Made by a program: the position numbers and the translations under genes
Shown here: piece after piece, positions 1 to 9,330 of the stretch
Position numbering within the stretch: the stretch's first letter is position 1
Layout of the letters: the number at the start of each line of letters is the position of its first letter
Origin: Carbonatibacter sp965199245
Lineage (GTDB): Bacteria > Pseudomonadota > Alphaproteobacteria > Kiloniellales > Kiloniellaceae
NCBI GenBank assembly: GCA_965199245.1
Contig: CBDAQP010000001.1
Coordinates: 1,127,592 to 1,191,591, forward strand
Reading direction: 5' to 3'
Length of the DNA: 64,000 nucleotides
The notes under the pieces: model-generated
Databases searched by the model: none
Told to the model about the DNA's origin: nothing
Seen by the model: only the letters and a program-made list of their open reading frames with translations

Positions 1-811
1 CGGGAAGCGGGCGACCGGCCAGTGAGGCCCGGCTTGCTGCCCTGATTGCCCGTGTTGAAACAGGGCCATTGCCTGCCATCGATGGTGCGCTGGCGACTTC
101 TGGATCTGGCGCAGTGGTTATGGGAGGACGATCGCCTCGGCGAAAGTTGCCTGAGCGCCACCTTGCGCAAACACGGAGACAGGACATTGACGGCCCGTGC
201 ATCATGGACAAAACGGGGATGCCCTGAGCGCATTTAAAAAAACGTCCCCATTGAAAGAGACCGTATCCGGGAAAAAACAGGGCGAACTGTCCCCCTTGAA
301 ATCCGGTTCCAGGACGACGCGCGGGTTGGTCAAAAAACACAGATCACGCGGCACTAGGCAAAGCGTGGAACCCGCCCGGTCTCTCCAAAGGATCAAGGGA
401 TCAAATCTGTCTGGATATTCGGGGCGATCTGCCCGGCCCGGGGGGGGCGCTCTTGTCCTGCCGCGCTGTGATACACGCGGGATGCAAGGGCATCCGGAGG
501 ACAGATCATCACAGGTCGAACCCGGTGCCCATGCCCTCATCATTCCGGATCAGGCCGGAGGGCACACCACAACCAATCTGGATAGTCCCGACAATATCAC
601 CCTCTTGCCTCTGCCGCCACGCAGCCCGGCCCCGGTCGAAAAACTCTGGCAATATTTGCGACAAAACTGGCTGTCAAACAGAATAGTCCAATCTCAGATG
701 GGTTCCCTCTCCTGTGACGCATGGAACAACCTCACCGAAAGACTATGGAAAATCATGTCCATTGGATACAGAAAATGGACCCATGGGTGCTGACTTTCCG
801 GAAATGGCATA
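1..811 (+). mobile_element. IS630-type element, decayed remnant cut by window start
   Basis: Broken transposase frames read rightward. They carry an N-terminal helix-turn-helix tail (DLAQWLWED) and the DDE C-terminal block ending in NLTERLWK. The same blocks recur in the copies at 24733, 30337 and 37495. The right end near 800-811 resembles the family terminal repeat (GGAATTGGTAT) but is diverged. Frames are interrupted by stops and shifts, so it is not functional. The left end lies outside the window. Confidence 0.8.
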
Positions 812-966
812 AAAAAGCATCACGAGGCTCCTTTGATAGCAAGGGTAAAGACATTGCAATTTTGTCGCAGGGACACTGCAACTTTTGCATACAATTTGTG
901 AATTGCTTTTCCGGTGCTGTCCTGACATTTTTCTGTGAAGAGAGGTCATGTTTTTTGAGGTCAGTT

Positions 967-2337
967 ATGTCAACACGTCATTTGGCGGTTATTATTCTGG
1001 CGGCGGGTCAGGGAACCCGTATGAAATCCGCGCGTCCTAAAGTTCTGCACGAGGTTGCAGGTCAGGCAATGCTCCAGCACGTCATCAATGGCGTAGCGCA
1101 CCTCAAACCAGAACGTATTGTTGTGTTGGTTGGGCCGGGGCAGGAGGGCGTGTGCGCCCTGGCAGAACAAAATGGCTGTGAAGCCGTCGTTCAACACGAC
1201 CGGCTGGGTACAGGCCATGCTGCGCGTGTGGGGCTGTCTGTGTTGGCAGAGATGACGGCAGATGGGGCGCAGGCCGATGTCATGGTTGCCATTGGCGATA
1301 GTCCCTTGATCCGCCCGGACAGTTACGCCGCACTTTGTGATCGGCGGGGGCAGGAGGTATTGTCTTTCCTCTGTTTTCGTCCGCAAGACCCCGCGCGCTA
1401 TGGGCGTGTCCGTTTGGATGCGGCGGGTCAGGCCACTGGGATCACCGAATTTGCGGATGCTTCTGAAGATGAGCGCAGGATTGATCTGTGTAACGGGGGG
1501 GTTTTCCTGTGTGATGGGCCGAAATTGCGTGGTCTTTTAGCGGGTTTGTCCAACGACAATGCACAGGGGGAATACTATCTGACCGATATTGTTGCGGATG
1601 TTGCGCGGCGTGGTTGGGGGGCGCGGGTTGTGGAGGCCAGTGAAGACGAAATGCTCGGCGTCAATACGCGCCCGGAGCTGGCACGGGCAGAGGCCATTAT
1701 GCAGGATCGCCTGCGTACCGCTACGATGTTGTCCGGTGTGACCTTGATTGATCCGGCGACAACTTGGCTGAGCACAGATACCCGGTGGGGGCGCGATGTT
1801 GTGGTTGAACCTGCGGTCTGGATTGGCCCGGGCGTGTCGATTGCCGATGGGGTGCGTATTCGGGCCTATTCCCACCTCGAAGACACCCGTGTTGATCCGG
1901 ATGCTGTTGTGGGGCCTTATGCCCGTTTGCGCCCAGGGACAAGGCTGGCGGCTGGTGTCAAGGTTGGGAACTTTGTTGAAATCAAAAACGCGACTGTTGC
2001 AGAGGGTGCAAAGGTCAATCACCTCAGCTATATCGGCGATGCCACTGTCGGGGCGGAGGCCAACATCGGCGCGGGAACCATTACCTGTAATTATGACGGT
2101 TTTTTCAAATACAAAACTGAAATTGGGGCGGGTGCTTTTATTGGTAGCAACACCGCCCTTGTCGCCCCTGTTTGCATTGGGGCTGGTGCACTGGTCGGGG
2201 CGGGGTCTGTTGTGATACAGGATGTGGCGGAGAACGACCTGACCGCCGTGCGCGGAACGCTCATTAACAGGCCCGATGGGGCCAGTCGTTTCCGCGCCCG
2301 TCGTCTTGCACAAAAGAAACGCGAGCAAGAGGGATAA
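967..2337 (+). CDS. glmU: Bifunctional UDP-GlcNAc pyrophosphorylase / glucosamine-1-P acetyltransferase
   Basis: GlmU acetylates glucosamine-1-phosphate and then transfers UMP from UTP to give UDP-GlcNAc, the cytoplasmic precursor of peptidoglycan and lipid A. The N-terminal half shows the nucleotidyltransferase signature LAAGQGTRMKSARPKVLHE near residue 11 and GDSPL near residue 115. The C-terminal half is hexapeptide-repeat left-handed beta helix, with HLSYIGDATVG and NYDG. The ATG at 967 gives 456 residues, the usual length. The open frame extends further upstream, but into the IS remnant and without family similarity. glmS follows after 4 bases, so the two consecutive steps are co-transcribed. 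The product is certain from the motifs; the promoter was not identified. Confidence 0.97.
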   Translation: MSTRHLAVIILAAGQGTRMKSARPKVLHEVAGQAMLQHVINGVAHLKPERIVVLVGPGQEGVCALAEQNGCEAVVQHDRLGTGHAARVGLSVLAEMTADGAQADVMVAIGDSPLIRPDSYAALCDRRGQEVLSFLCFRPQDPARYGRVRLDAAGQATGITEFADASEDERRIDLCNGGVFLCDGPKLRGLLAGLSNDNAQGEYYLTDIVADVARRGWGARVVEASEDEMLGVNTRPELARAEAIMQDRLRTATMLSGVTLIDPATTWLSTDTRWGRDVVVEPAVWIGPGVSIADGVRIRAYSHLEDTRVDPDAVVGPYARLRPGTRLAAGVKVGNFVEIKNATVAEGAKVNHLSYIGDATVGAEANIGAGTITCNYDGFFKYKTEIGAGAFIGSNTALVAPVCIGAGALVGAGSVVIQDVAENDLTAVRGTLINRPDGASRFRARRLAQKKREQEG

Positions 2338-2341
2338 GAAC

Positions 2342-4165
2342 ATGTGTGGAATTATCGGGATTGTTGGACAGGAAGATGTTGCCCCCCTGTTGCTGGACGG
2401 GTTGAAGCGGCTTGAATATCGCGGTTATGATTCGGCGGGGATTGCGACCCTGTGTCAGGGGCAGCTGGCCCGTCGGCGGGCAGAGGGTAAACTCCGCAAC
2501 CTTGTCAGCGTGGTCGCAGATGACCCGATTAGCGGCACAGTTGGCATCGGACACACGCGCTGGGCGACGCATGGTCGTCCGACGCTCAACAATGCCCACC
2601 CCCACGCGACAGCGCAGGTGTCGCTTGTCCATAATGGGATTGTTGAAAACTATCGCACGCTCAAGGCTGAATTGGATGGGCGTGGCGTTGTTTTTGAGAC
2701 GGAAACCGATACAGAGGTTGTGGTTCACATGATTTCTGCCGCGCTTGAGGATGGTCTAGGCCCCCAAGATGCGGCATTTGGGGTGATTGAGCGGTTGGAG
2801 GGGGCCTTTGCCCTCGCGATTGTCTTTGCCGGATATGACAACCTGATGATCGGCGCGCGAAAGGGAAGCCCTCTCGCGGTGGGTTATGGGGAGGAAGGTA
2901 TGTACCTTGGTTCTGATGCGTTGGCTCTTGCGCCTCTGACCAATCGTTTGTCCTACCTCGAAGAAGGCGACCGGGCGGTTCTCACATGCGCGGGCGTTGA
3001 CATTTATGACGGCGATGGTCAGCGCGTTGAACGCCCGCCTGTGCAGTCGGCGGTGTCTGGGGCGGTGATTGGAAAGGGGCAATATCGCCACTTTATGCAG
3101 AAGGAAATTTTTGAACAGCCTGCGGTCATCGGGGATACGCTTCACAGCCTTTATGATCCTGAAAAAGGTCAAGTGAACTTACCGAATTTCCCCTTTGATC
3201 TGGCGACCATCCCGCGCTTGACCGTGATTGGCTGCGGGTCGGCCTTTCTAGCGGGCTGGACGGCGAAATATTGGCTGGAGCACGAAGCGGCCCAACCGGT
3301 TGAGGTTGATATTGCATCCGAATTTCGCTACCGCGAAGCCCCCATGCCCCCAGGTGGGGTGAGTGTCTTTATTTCTCAATCGGGGGAAACGTCCGATACA
3401 CTGGCGGCCCTGCACTATGCCAGATCACGCGGGCAAAAGATTTTGTCTGTGGTCAATGTGCCTGAATCTGCCATTGCGCGGGAAAGTGATATGGTTTTGC
3501 TCACGGTCGCCGGCCCGGAAATCGGTGTGGCCTCGACCAAGGCTTTTATAACACAGCTGACCGTTTTGGCTTGTTTGAGCCTTGCCATGGGGCGGGCCAA
3601 GGGGACACTGGTGGCTGAACGTGAAGCCACGCTGTCGCGGGCTTTGGGAGCTTTGCCCGCGCGTGTCAGAGACCTGCTCCACCATGACGAGGCATTACGC
3701 GGCATTGCCGCTGACCTAGCCGAGGCACGGGGTGTGCTTTATCTGGCGCGGGGGGCGATGTATCCCATTGCCCTCGAAGGGGCCTTGAAGCTCAAGGAAC
3801 TCAGCTATATCCACGCCGAGGGCTACGCCGCAGGAGAAATGAAGCACGGCCCGATTGCGCTGATTGATGAAACAGTCCCTATCGTCGCCTGTGCTCCCAG
3901 CGGCCCCTTATTGGAAAAGGTCATTTCAAACCTCCAGGAAGCCCACGCTCGGGGTGGACAGATTATCCTGATCTCTGATGCCGAAGGCCTTGCCCGTGCG
4001 GGCGACATTGTCAAACATGCCGTCGAAATGCCCCGCGTTGACCCCTTTGTCGCGCCTATCCTCTACACCGTCCCGATCCAGCTTTTGGCTTATCACACCG
4101 CTGTTTTCAAAGGTACAGACGTTGACCAGCCTCGCAATCTTGCCAAGTCGGTGACGGTGGAGTAG
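2342..4165 (+). CDS. glmS: Glutamine--fructose-6-phosphate aminotransferase (isomerizing)
   Basis: GlmS makes glucosamine-6-phosphate from fructose-6-phosphate and glutamine, the first committed step toward UDP-GlcNAc. The protein begins MCGIIGIVG, where Cys2 becomes the N-terminal nucleophile of the class II glutaminase domain after Met removal. GHTRWATHG and HNGIVENY follow. Two SIS sugar-isomerase domains come next (SQSGETSDT and ARGAMYPIALEGALKLKE), and the C-terminus DQPRNLAKSVTVE is the family tail. It has 607 residues, close to the usual length. The start is fixed because the catalytic Cys must be residue 2. It lies 4 bases after glmU. No glmS ribozyme-like leader fits in that gap. Confidence 0.97.
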   Translation: MCGIIGIVGQEDVAPLLLDGLKRLEYRGYDSAGIATLCQGQLARRRAEGKLRNLVSVVADDPISGTVGIGHTRWATHGRPTLNNAHPHATAQVSLVHNGIVENYRTLKAELDGRGVVFETETDTEVVVHMISAALEDGLGPQDAAFGVIERLEGAFALAIVFAGYDNLMIGARKGSPLAVGYGEEGMYLGSDALALAPLTNRLSYLEEGDRAVLTCAGVDIYDGDGQRVERPPVQSAVSGAVIGKGQYRHFMQKEIFEQPAVIGDTLHSLYDPEKGQVNLPNFPFDLATIPRLTVIGCGSAFLAGWTAKYWLEHEAAQPVEVDIASEFRYREAPMPPGGVSVFISQSGETSDTLAALHYARSRGQKILSVVNVPESAIARESDMVLLTVAGPEIGVASTKAFITQLTVLACLSLAMGRAKGTLVAEREATLSRALGALPARVRDLLHHDEALRGIAADLAEARGVLYLARGAMYPIALEGALKLKELSYIHAEGYAAGEMKHGPIALIDETVPIVACAPSGPLLEKVISNLQEAHARGGQIILISDAEGLARAGDIVKHAVEMPRVDPFVAPILYTVPIQLLAYHTAVFKGTDVDQPRNLAKSVTVE

Positions 4166-4260
4166 ATGCAGTGGGGTACTCTCCTGCAGAGGAATGATTT
4201 TGTGTGAAGAGAATGTCATTTCAATGGCACAGGTTTGGGGAGAACAGCAGAGAACAGCAC

Positions 4261-4281
4261 TATCCGCGCACAGGTCTCATT
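4261..4281. repeat. Solo end of the IS5/IS1031-like element
   Basis: The sequence CCGCGCACAGGTCTCATTA occurs here alone in the 229-base gap between glmS and ettA. The same sequence forms the right end of the IS at 42910-43860 and the ends near 39171 and 58556. No transposase sequence adjoins it, so it looks like a scar. The rest of the gap shows no gene. Confidence 0.6.
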
Positions 4282-4394
4282 ACAGCCATGGTTGGGGTAA
4301 CATTATCTCTCGTGCGCTTATCATAGACAGGGCGGTGTGGACGGGGTAAAGATCGCGTCTGGGTTTATCTGTTTGTGAAAAACTGGAGTGTGCG

Positions 4395-6071
4395 ATGGCA
4401 TCCTATCAATACATCTATCATATGGATCGGGTTTCAAAGACCTATCCGGGAGGGAAAACCGTTCTCAAGGATATTCGGTTGAATTTCCTGCCCGGGGCCA
4501 AGATTGGGGTTTTGGGGTTGAATGGGTCGGGTAAATCGTCCCTGATGCGGATTATGGCGGGCCTCGATCATGAGTTTAATGGCGAAGCCCGGGCCGCAGA
4601 GGGGGTGAAAATCGGCTATCTGCCACAGGAACCCGAATTGAACCCTGAAAAGGATGTTTTGGGCAATATCATGGAAGGGGTGCAGGAGACCAAAGACCTT
4701 TTGACCCGTTTTGAAGAGGTCTCTGCCCGCTTTGCCGAGGTTGAACCCGATGATATGGATGCCCTGATCGAAGAACAGGGGGCTTTGCAGGAAAGAATTG
4801 ATGCGGTCAATGCGTGGGATTTGGATCGTACGGTTGAGATTGCGATGGATGCTCTGCGCTGTCCGGCGGGGGCCTCGGATGTCAGTAAGCTGTCGGGTGG
4901 TGAACGGCGTCGGGTGGCCTTGTGCCGGTTGTTGCTGTCGGCCCCTGATATGTTGTTACTCGATGAACCGACGAACCACCTCGACGCAGAGTCTGTTGCC
5001 TGGTTAGAGCGTTATTTGGAAGAGTACACCGGTACAGTGGTTTGTGTCACCCACGACCGTTATTTTTTGGACAATGTGGCGGGTTGGATTTTGGAACTCG
5101 ATCGGGGGCAGGGCTTGCCCTATGAGGGAAACTATTCCAGCTGGCTGGAACAAAAGCAAAAACGCTTGGCCCAGGAAGAAAAAGAAGAGTCCGCGCGTCA
5201 ACGTTTCCTGCGTGATGAATTGCAATGGGTGCGGCAGGGGGCAAAGGGCCGCCAGAGCAAGTCAAAGGCACGGTTGCAAGCCTATGACCAACTGGTATCC
5301 GAAGAGGTCACTCGCGCCCCGGAGCCGGGGCGCATTGTCATTCCTCCCGCGCCGCGTTTGGGTGACCTGGTCATTGCCGCCAATGGCATGGGTAAGGGAT
5401 TTGGCGAGCGAATGTTGATTGAAAATCTGGACTTTAAAATTCCCAAGGGGGCGATTGTGGGTATTATCGGCCCGAACGGGGCAGGGAAGACCACCCTGTT
5501 TCGCATGATTACGGGGCAGGATACACCTGACAGTGGTGAATTGGTGGTCGGGGAAACGGTCGAAATTGGCTATGTCGATCAGAGCCGCGATGCCCTTGCA
5601 CCAGAAAAAACCGTCTGGGAAGAAGTGTCCGGCGGGCAGGATGTGATTGAAATCGGCAAACACACGGTGCAATCGCGGGCCTATGTGGGCAATTTCAATT
5701 TCAAAGGCGGCGATCAACAAAAAAAGGTTGGACAGCTCTCAGGCGGGGAGCGCAACCGCGTCCACCTTGCCAAAATGTTGAGACAGAGTGCCAATGTAAT
5801 CCTGTTGGATGAGCCGACCAATGATCTGGACGTTGATACCTTGCGGTCGTTGGAAGAAGCAATTTTGGACTATTCTGGCTGTGTGTTGGTGACCTCACAC
5901 GACCGCTGGTTTCTTGATCGGATTGCCACCCATATTCTGGCCTTTGAAGGTAACAGTCAGGTGGTGTGGTTTGAAGGCAATTACGAAGACTACGAGGCAG
6001 ACCGCAAACGCCGCTTGGGTGCGGAGGCCGAACAGCCTCACCGGATTAGGTATAAACCCCTGACCCGTTAA
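4395..6071 (+). CDS. ettA: Energy-dependent translational throttle protein (ABC-F ATPase)
   Basis: An ABC-F protein of 558 residues, matching the EttA length. EttA binds the ribosomal E site and gates entry into elongation according to the ATP/ADP ratio. It is soluble, with no membrane segments. Two ABC cassettes are visible. The first has Walker A GLNGSGKS near residue 40, signature LSGGERRRVAL and Walker B LLLDEPTNHLD. The second has GPNGAGKT, LSGGERNRVHLAK and LLDEPTNDLD. The linker between them is rich in Lys, Arg and Glu, as expected. GGAG lies 7 bases before the ATG. It appears to be a single-gene unit, closed by a strong hairpin terminator. Confidence 0.95.
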   Translation: MASYQYIYHMDRVSKTYPGGKTVLKDIRLNFLPGAKIGVLGLNGSGKSSLMRIMAGLDHEFNGEARAAEGVKIGYLPQEPELNPEKDVLGNIMEGVQETKDLLTRFEEVSARFAEVEPDDMDALIEEQGALQERIDAVNAWDLDRTVEIAMDALRCPAGASDVSKLSGGERRRVALCRLLLSAPDMLLLDEPTNHLDAESVAWLERYLEEYTGTVVCVTHDRYFLDNVAGWILELDRGQGLPYEGNYSSWLEQKQKRLAQEEKEESARQRFLRDELQWVRQGAKGRQSKSKARLQAYDQLVSEEVTRAPEPGRIVIPPAPRLGDLVIAANGMGKGFGERMLIENLDFKIPKGAIVGIIGPNGAGKTTLFRMITGQDTPDSGELVVGETVEIGYVDQSRDALAPEKTVWEEVSGGQDVIEIGKHTVQSRAYVGNFNFKGGDQQKKVGQLSGGERNRVHLAKMLRQSANVILLDEPTNDLDVDTLRSLEEAILDYSGCVLVTSHDRWFLDRIATHILAFEGNSQVVWFEGNYEDYEADRKRRLGAEAEQPHRIRYKPLTR

Positions 6072-6073
6072 GA

Positions 6074-6108
6074 AAAAGGCACACCCTGCAAGGGTGTGCC
6101 TTTTGTGT
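6074..6108 (+). terminator. Rho-independent terminator of ettA
   Basis: A perfect 14-base-pair stem starts 2 bases after the ettA stop. Arms are AAAAGGCACACCCT and its complement, with a 3-base loop followed by TTTTGTGTTG. It ends the ettA transcript and, being A-rich on its left arm, may also act on the leftward mlaC transcript. Confidence 0.92.
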
Positions 6109-6115
6109 TGAAGTG

Positions 6116-6250
6116 AGTGTCTCTAAAAACCGCGACCCTCGTCGTTCTGGTGCGTTGGTTGTGGGTCGTTCCTGTGCAGGCTGCTCTCTTTCGATCCTCA
6201 AATACGTCACGTATTCTGCGGTTCTCGAAAACAGCTTCTCTGCCAGCCGC
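6116..6250. repeat. Dispersed intergenic repeat, copy A
   Basis: Shares a diverged block with 10521-10625: CTCTAAAAACC, a CGTCGTTCTGGTGCG-like segment, then GGTTCTCGAAAACAGC and CTGCCAGCC. No reading frame is conserved between the two copies. Both sit just after the 3' end of a gene. Origin unknown; it may be an RNA-level or palindromic repeat family. Confidence 0.5.
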
Positions 6251-6312
6251 CGCGCGTAATTTATAGCATTGGTTGGAGGTTTCCAGAGGCATGCGGTGGC
6301 CGGCAAGACAAG

Positions 6313-6900
6313 TCAGAGTTTTTCTTTCAGTCGTGCGCTAAATTTGCTGATATTGCCCTTCATGTTTTTGAGGGCAGATGTGTAATCTTCGCGGTAAGTG
6401 GCCCGCATCGAGATTCCTTCCGGGGCAATGTCCTTGATTTGGAAGCTACCCTCTTTTTCTCTCAGACGCCAAAAGATGTTTGCTGTTTCTCCCCCGGGGG
6501 TCATGATGGTTGTTGTGATGATAATGTCATCTTTGCGGGCGACGGCCTTGACAACGTTGAATGTCGTCTCGCCATAGTCTTCGAACAGGGGTAAAAACCG
6601 CTGAACTATGACATCCCTAAAGATCGCGGTGAAGGTCGTGCGTTCTTCGGGGCTGGCCTTGCGCCAGAATCGTCCTATGACAAAACGTGCGGTGTCGTCA
6701 ATATCGAAATACTTCGTCATCAGTGTTTTGAAGTTTTCGCTTTTTTGTTCTTGATTTAGCGCGGGGTCTGTCAGGCCCGTTATAGCTTCGCTATGCAGGG
6801 TGGTCAGGAACGCGCTGGCGGCATCTGTCGCGTTCTGTGCCAGAGCGGGTGAAGAGGTCAGGAAGAGTGCGGCAAAGGCCGTGACAAGAATTTTTCTCAT
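6313..6900 (-). CDS. mlaC: MlaC-type phospholipid-binding periplasmic protein
   Basis: A 195-residue protein with a clear Sec signal peptide (hydrophobic LVTAFAALFLTSS, cleavage after ALA near residue 21). The body matches the MlaC / toluene-tolerance Ttg2 family: DIDDTARFVIGRFWRKASPEE, then FRDVIVQRFLPLF and a C-terminal block around IKDIAPEGISMRATYRED. MlaC ferries phospholipids between the outer-membrane MlaA complex and the inner-membrane MlaFEDB transporter. It lies 40 bases after the MlaA-type gene on the same strand, as in many alphaproteobacteria. No mlaFED genes are present here. The family call is firm; the direction of lipid transport cannot be read from sequence. Confidence 0.9.
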   Translation of the reverse strand: MRKILVTAFAALFLTSSPALAQNATDAASAFLTTLHSEAITGLTDPALNQEQKSENFKTLMTKYFDIDDTARFVIGRFWRKASPEERTTFTAIFRDVIVQRFLPLFEDYGETTFNVVKAVARKDDIIITTTIMTPGGETANIFWRLREKEGSFQIKDIAPEGISMRATYREDYTSALKNMKGNISKFSARLKEKL

Positions 6901-6940
6901 TGCATCCTGCGGTTAAACATTGAGAATTGAAAGAGTTGTC

Positions 6941-7810
6941 TTATGAATTGTCGTCGATCAAAGACATTTGATCGCCGTCATCGGGGAAAACCATTCCAAA
7001 ATTGGGAGTCTGATCGTTTGATTCAGCGTTTCTGACCGCGTTATGGCGGGCCTGGTTGTAGACAGAGCGGATACGTGCATAGAAATCGAGGGAATCGTTT
7101 TTGAGTGCGTCCAGCGTTTCAATGTTCCGCGCACGAGTGTCCACACCATCAACAATTGTCCGTCCCAATAAAAGATCATCAGAAGCCAGATGTGTGAGGG
7201 GATCCATCATCGTATCCGCGATCAATCCTGTCGAGTCGCGCAGGTTTGACGGCCCCAACAGAGGCAGGACAAGATAAGGACCCTCGCCAACGCCCCAGGT
7301 AGAGAGTGTTTGTCCGAAGTCTTCGTTGCGATAAGGGTGTCCCTGTTGACCCGCGATATCAACTATACCTCCTAACCCGACTATGGTGTTCAGGAAAAAA
7401 CGAGTCAGGGTATTTTCAGTTGCCTCAAGATCACCCTGAAGGATGTTATTGATTAAGATAATGGGACTGCTGGCATTGCGGAGGACATTGCGGATATTGT
7501 CCTGGATGGGGTCGGGAACGATGAAGCGATAACTTTGCGCCACTGGGCGAACGACGAGCAGATCTGCCGCTTCGTTCACTCCAAAAATAAAGCGATTCAA
7601 GCCTTCAAAAGGATCGGAAATTCCTGTTTGGGGGGTATCTTCGGCAAAGGGATCGTCCGGGAAGGAAGAGGCAGGTGCATCAGACGAGGACGCGCTGGCG
7701 TGAGGCGTCTGAGACAAGACAGCACCAAGAGTGAGGAGACCAAAGGCTGAAACCGTAAAAACGCGCCATGCAAACACAGCTTTAGGGAGAATGTGGTATC
7801 TTTTGCACAA
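6941..7810 (-). CDS. mlaA: MlaA (VacJ)-family outer-membrane lipid-asymmetry protein
   Basis: About 289 residues. The MlaA/VacJ core is visible from residue 66: DPFEGLNRFIFGVNEAAD, then LINNILQGD, TRFFLNTIVGLGGIVDIA, EDFGQTLSTWGVGEGPYLVLPLLGPSN-type blocks and a DSTGL motif. MlaA removes misplaced phospholipids from the outer leaflet and hands them to MlaC, encoded next. The N-terminus has a signal-like hydrophobic segment (VFTVSAFGLLTLGAVL), but the only Cys is residue 2, so no lipobox follows the segment. The classic enterobacterial protein is a lipoprotein, so this one is probably anchored by its amphipathic ring alone. The given start is TTG at 7810; an internal GTG near residue 12 is an alternative. 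Confidence 0.9.
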   Translation of the reverse strand: MCKRYHILPKAVFAWRVFTVSAFGLLTLGAVLSQTPHASASSSDAPASSFPDDPFAEDTPQTGISDPFEGLNRFIFGVNEAADLLVVRPVAQSYRFIVPDPIQDNIRNVLRNASSPIILINNILQGDLEATENTLTRFFLNTIVGLGGIVDIAGQQGHPYRNEDFGQTLSTWGVGEGPYLVLPLLGPSNLRDSTGLIADTMMDPLTHLASDDLLLGRTIVDGVDTRARNIETLDALKNDSLDFYARIRSVYNQARHNAVRNAESNDQTPNFGMVFPDDGDQMSLIDDNS

Positions 7811-7927
7811 TGGCTTTAACTCCAGTGTTCAAAACGTGTAATCAACCCCTCGGTTTCTAGTCTTTCGCTACAGAATAATCAAGCCCTCTCTTGGTGAAAA
7901 CGCTACGCAAAATGTGATATTTTTGCA

Positions 7928-8005
7928 ACAAAAAACAGTGAGAACGGGGCGGGTGTTTTGTCTTTGGTTTTGTCTTCATGCTCTGCATGAAGGCACTGTT
8001 TTTTT
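7928..8005 (-). terminator. Hairpin region downstream of the coiled-coil gene
   Basis: Nested inverted repeats: an outer pair CAAAAAACAGTG / CACTGTTTTTTTG, and an inner perfect stem CTTCATGC-TCT-GCATGAAG at 7974-7992. It lies just past the stop of the leftward gene at 8036. On the minus strand the outer stem ends in a T run. A bidirectional or minus-strand terminator is the simplest reading. Confidence 0.5.
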
Positions 8006-8035
8006 GACTCGATTGTTCCTCAACTGCAACATTTT

Positions 8036-8617
8036 TTACGCGTCCTGCTGGCTTTGCTCCGGGTTTTCTTCGTCCAGAGCCATGGCGGCCTTGCTAATGC
8101 GTTGCATGATGTTTTCGATCTCGTTGCTGTCGATATCCCCGCTTTCCGCCGCTGTGTTTTCTGGGTCTGGTGTGGGTGGACTGTTGTTTACCTCGCTGTC
8201 TGCTTCGCCGCTGTTCGTTTCATCCTTCGCCTCAACAGAGTCGTCCGTATCGTCTTCGTTTTCAGTATCCGGGTTGAGGGTGTCTGAGCCAGGGCTGATG
8301 TTAGAGAAATGCTTGTCCATTTCAACCAGTGTATCGGTAATATGTCCATTTTCGATGGCTTCGAGGAGATTGGGGAGCATCTTGCGAAGTTCTTGGCTTT
8401 CTTCTTCGCGCAGGGTCAGTGCGTTTGTTGCCTCCTCCAATGACTCTTCCAGTTCGCTGATACGGGTGTCTTTTTCACTCGTTTCCTGAATTCGGGACTC
8501 GGTGACTTCGACCAAATCGACAAGTCGCTTGCTGTAGTTGGCGGATTTATCGGCAATCAGGCCTAGCTTTTCCTCGGCAGATTCGACGCGCTGGCGCAGA
8601 AGGTCAAGATCAGACAT
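8036..8617 (-). CDS. Hypothetical coiled-coil protein with acidic low-complexity tail
   Basis: I do not recognise a family. The ATG at 8617 is chosen because GGAG lies 8 bases upstream; the open frame extends 19 codons further without a ribosome site. The 193-residue protein starts MSDLDLLRQRVESAEEKLG and shows heptad-like spacing through about residue 100 (LVEVTESRIQE, ISELEESLEEA, LREEESQEL), indicating a long coiled coil. Residues 115-165 are very rich in Asp, Glu, Ser, Thr and Pro (NEDDTDDSVEAKDE). The end (IENIMQRISKAAMALDEE) is helical. There is no signal peptide or membrane segment, so it is probably a cytoplasmic structural or scaffold protein. It sits alone between mlaA and the divergent rhodanese gene. 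Confidence 0.75.
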   Translation of the reverse strand: MSDLDLLRQRVESAEEKLGLIADKSANYSKRLVDLVEVTESRIQETSEKDTRISELEESLEEATNALTLREEESQELRKMLPNLLEAIENGHITDTLVEMDKHFSNISPGSDTLNPDTENEDDTDDSVEAKDETNSGEADSEVNNSPPTPDPENTAAESGDIDSNEIENIMQRISKAAMALDEENPEQSQQDA

Positions 8618-8891
8618 GAAGACTACTCCCTGATTAGAATCGTTGATTAAAGTCGTTGTGAAGACTGTCCGCACACGAAAAATATTTTTAAGTCAATATC
8701 ATAGAGCGAAATGTTCCGAAAATAAAACCCTTTTGATAAAGAAGGCACGATTTTGAGGAAAAAAGTGAGCTTGGCGTTTTCAGAGGTGTCCAGGTGTGCA
8801 GTGCGATGAAAAAAGATTTTACCTTTGTTCTGTTCAGTGCAACCATCAAGCTCGTCCTGTGACTCTGAATTTTGATGGGATATTGGGAGAA

Positions 8892-9320
8892 ATGTCGATG
8901 TCAGTAGGGAATTATGCTGGGGATGTCACGGTTCAGCAAGCGTGGGCTGCCTTACAACAGGACAAGGCCGCTGCTCTAATTGATGTCAGAACGCAACCGG
9001 AATGGCAGTTTGTCGGTGTGCCTAACCTCGCACAGCTGGGCAAGGAACCCCTGCTTGTTTCTTGGCAGTGTTATCCCGTGATGGCGGTGAACGACAATTT
9101 TGTTGCACAGATTTGCACAAAGGGAATCGATAAAGAGCAGACCCTCTACCTGCTCTGTCGTTCTGGTGTACGCTCGGTTGCTGCCTCTGTTACCTTGTGT
9201 GCAGAGGGGTTTCGGGCGTTTAATGTGCTCGATGGCTTTGAGGGTGGCCTGGATGCAAAGGGCCGACGGGGTCAGAGCACAGGGTGGAAAGCGGCCGGGC
9301 TTCCCTGGCGACAGGGATAA
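8892..9320 (+). CDS. Rhodanese-domain sulfurtransferase
   Basis: A single rhodanese domain of 142 residues. ALIDVRTQPEW near residue 28 is the CH2A motif region, and LLCRSGVRS near residue 100 is the active-site loop with the persulfide-forming Cys. The domain ends with GFEGGLDAKG. The ATG at 8892 has GGGAGA immediately upstream. The gene ends 10 bases before metZ on the same strand, and the pair looks co-transcribed. This places a sulfur carrier beside a homocysteine-forming enzyme. A role as sulfide or persulfide supplier to MetZ is an inference from position; the family alone supports only sulfur transfer to an unknown acceptor. Confidence 0.9.
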   Translation: MSMSVGNYAGDVTVQQAWAALQQDKAAALIDVRTQPEWQFVGVPNLAQLGKEPLLVSWQCYPVMAVNDNFVAQICTKGIDKEQTLYLLCRSGVRSVAASVTLCAEGFRAFNVLDGFEGGLDAKGRRGQSTGWKAAGLPWRQG

Positions 9321-9330
9321 GGAGGGCATT

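Noticed and set aside
721..966. N-terminal extension of GlmU
   Set aside because: The open frame runs into the IS630 remnant; the ATG at 967 gives exactly the usual 456 residues.
2338..2341. glmS ribozyme
   Set aside because: Only 4 bases separate glmU and glmS, leaving no room for the structure.
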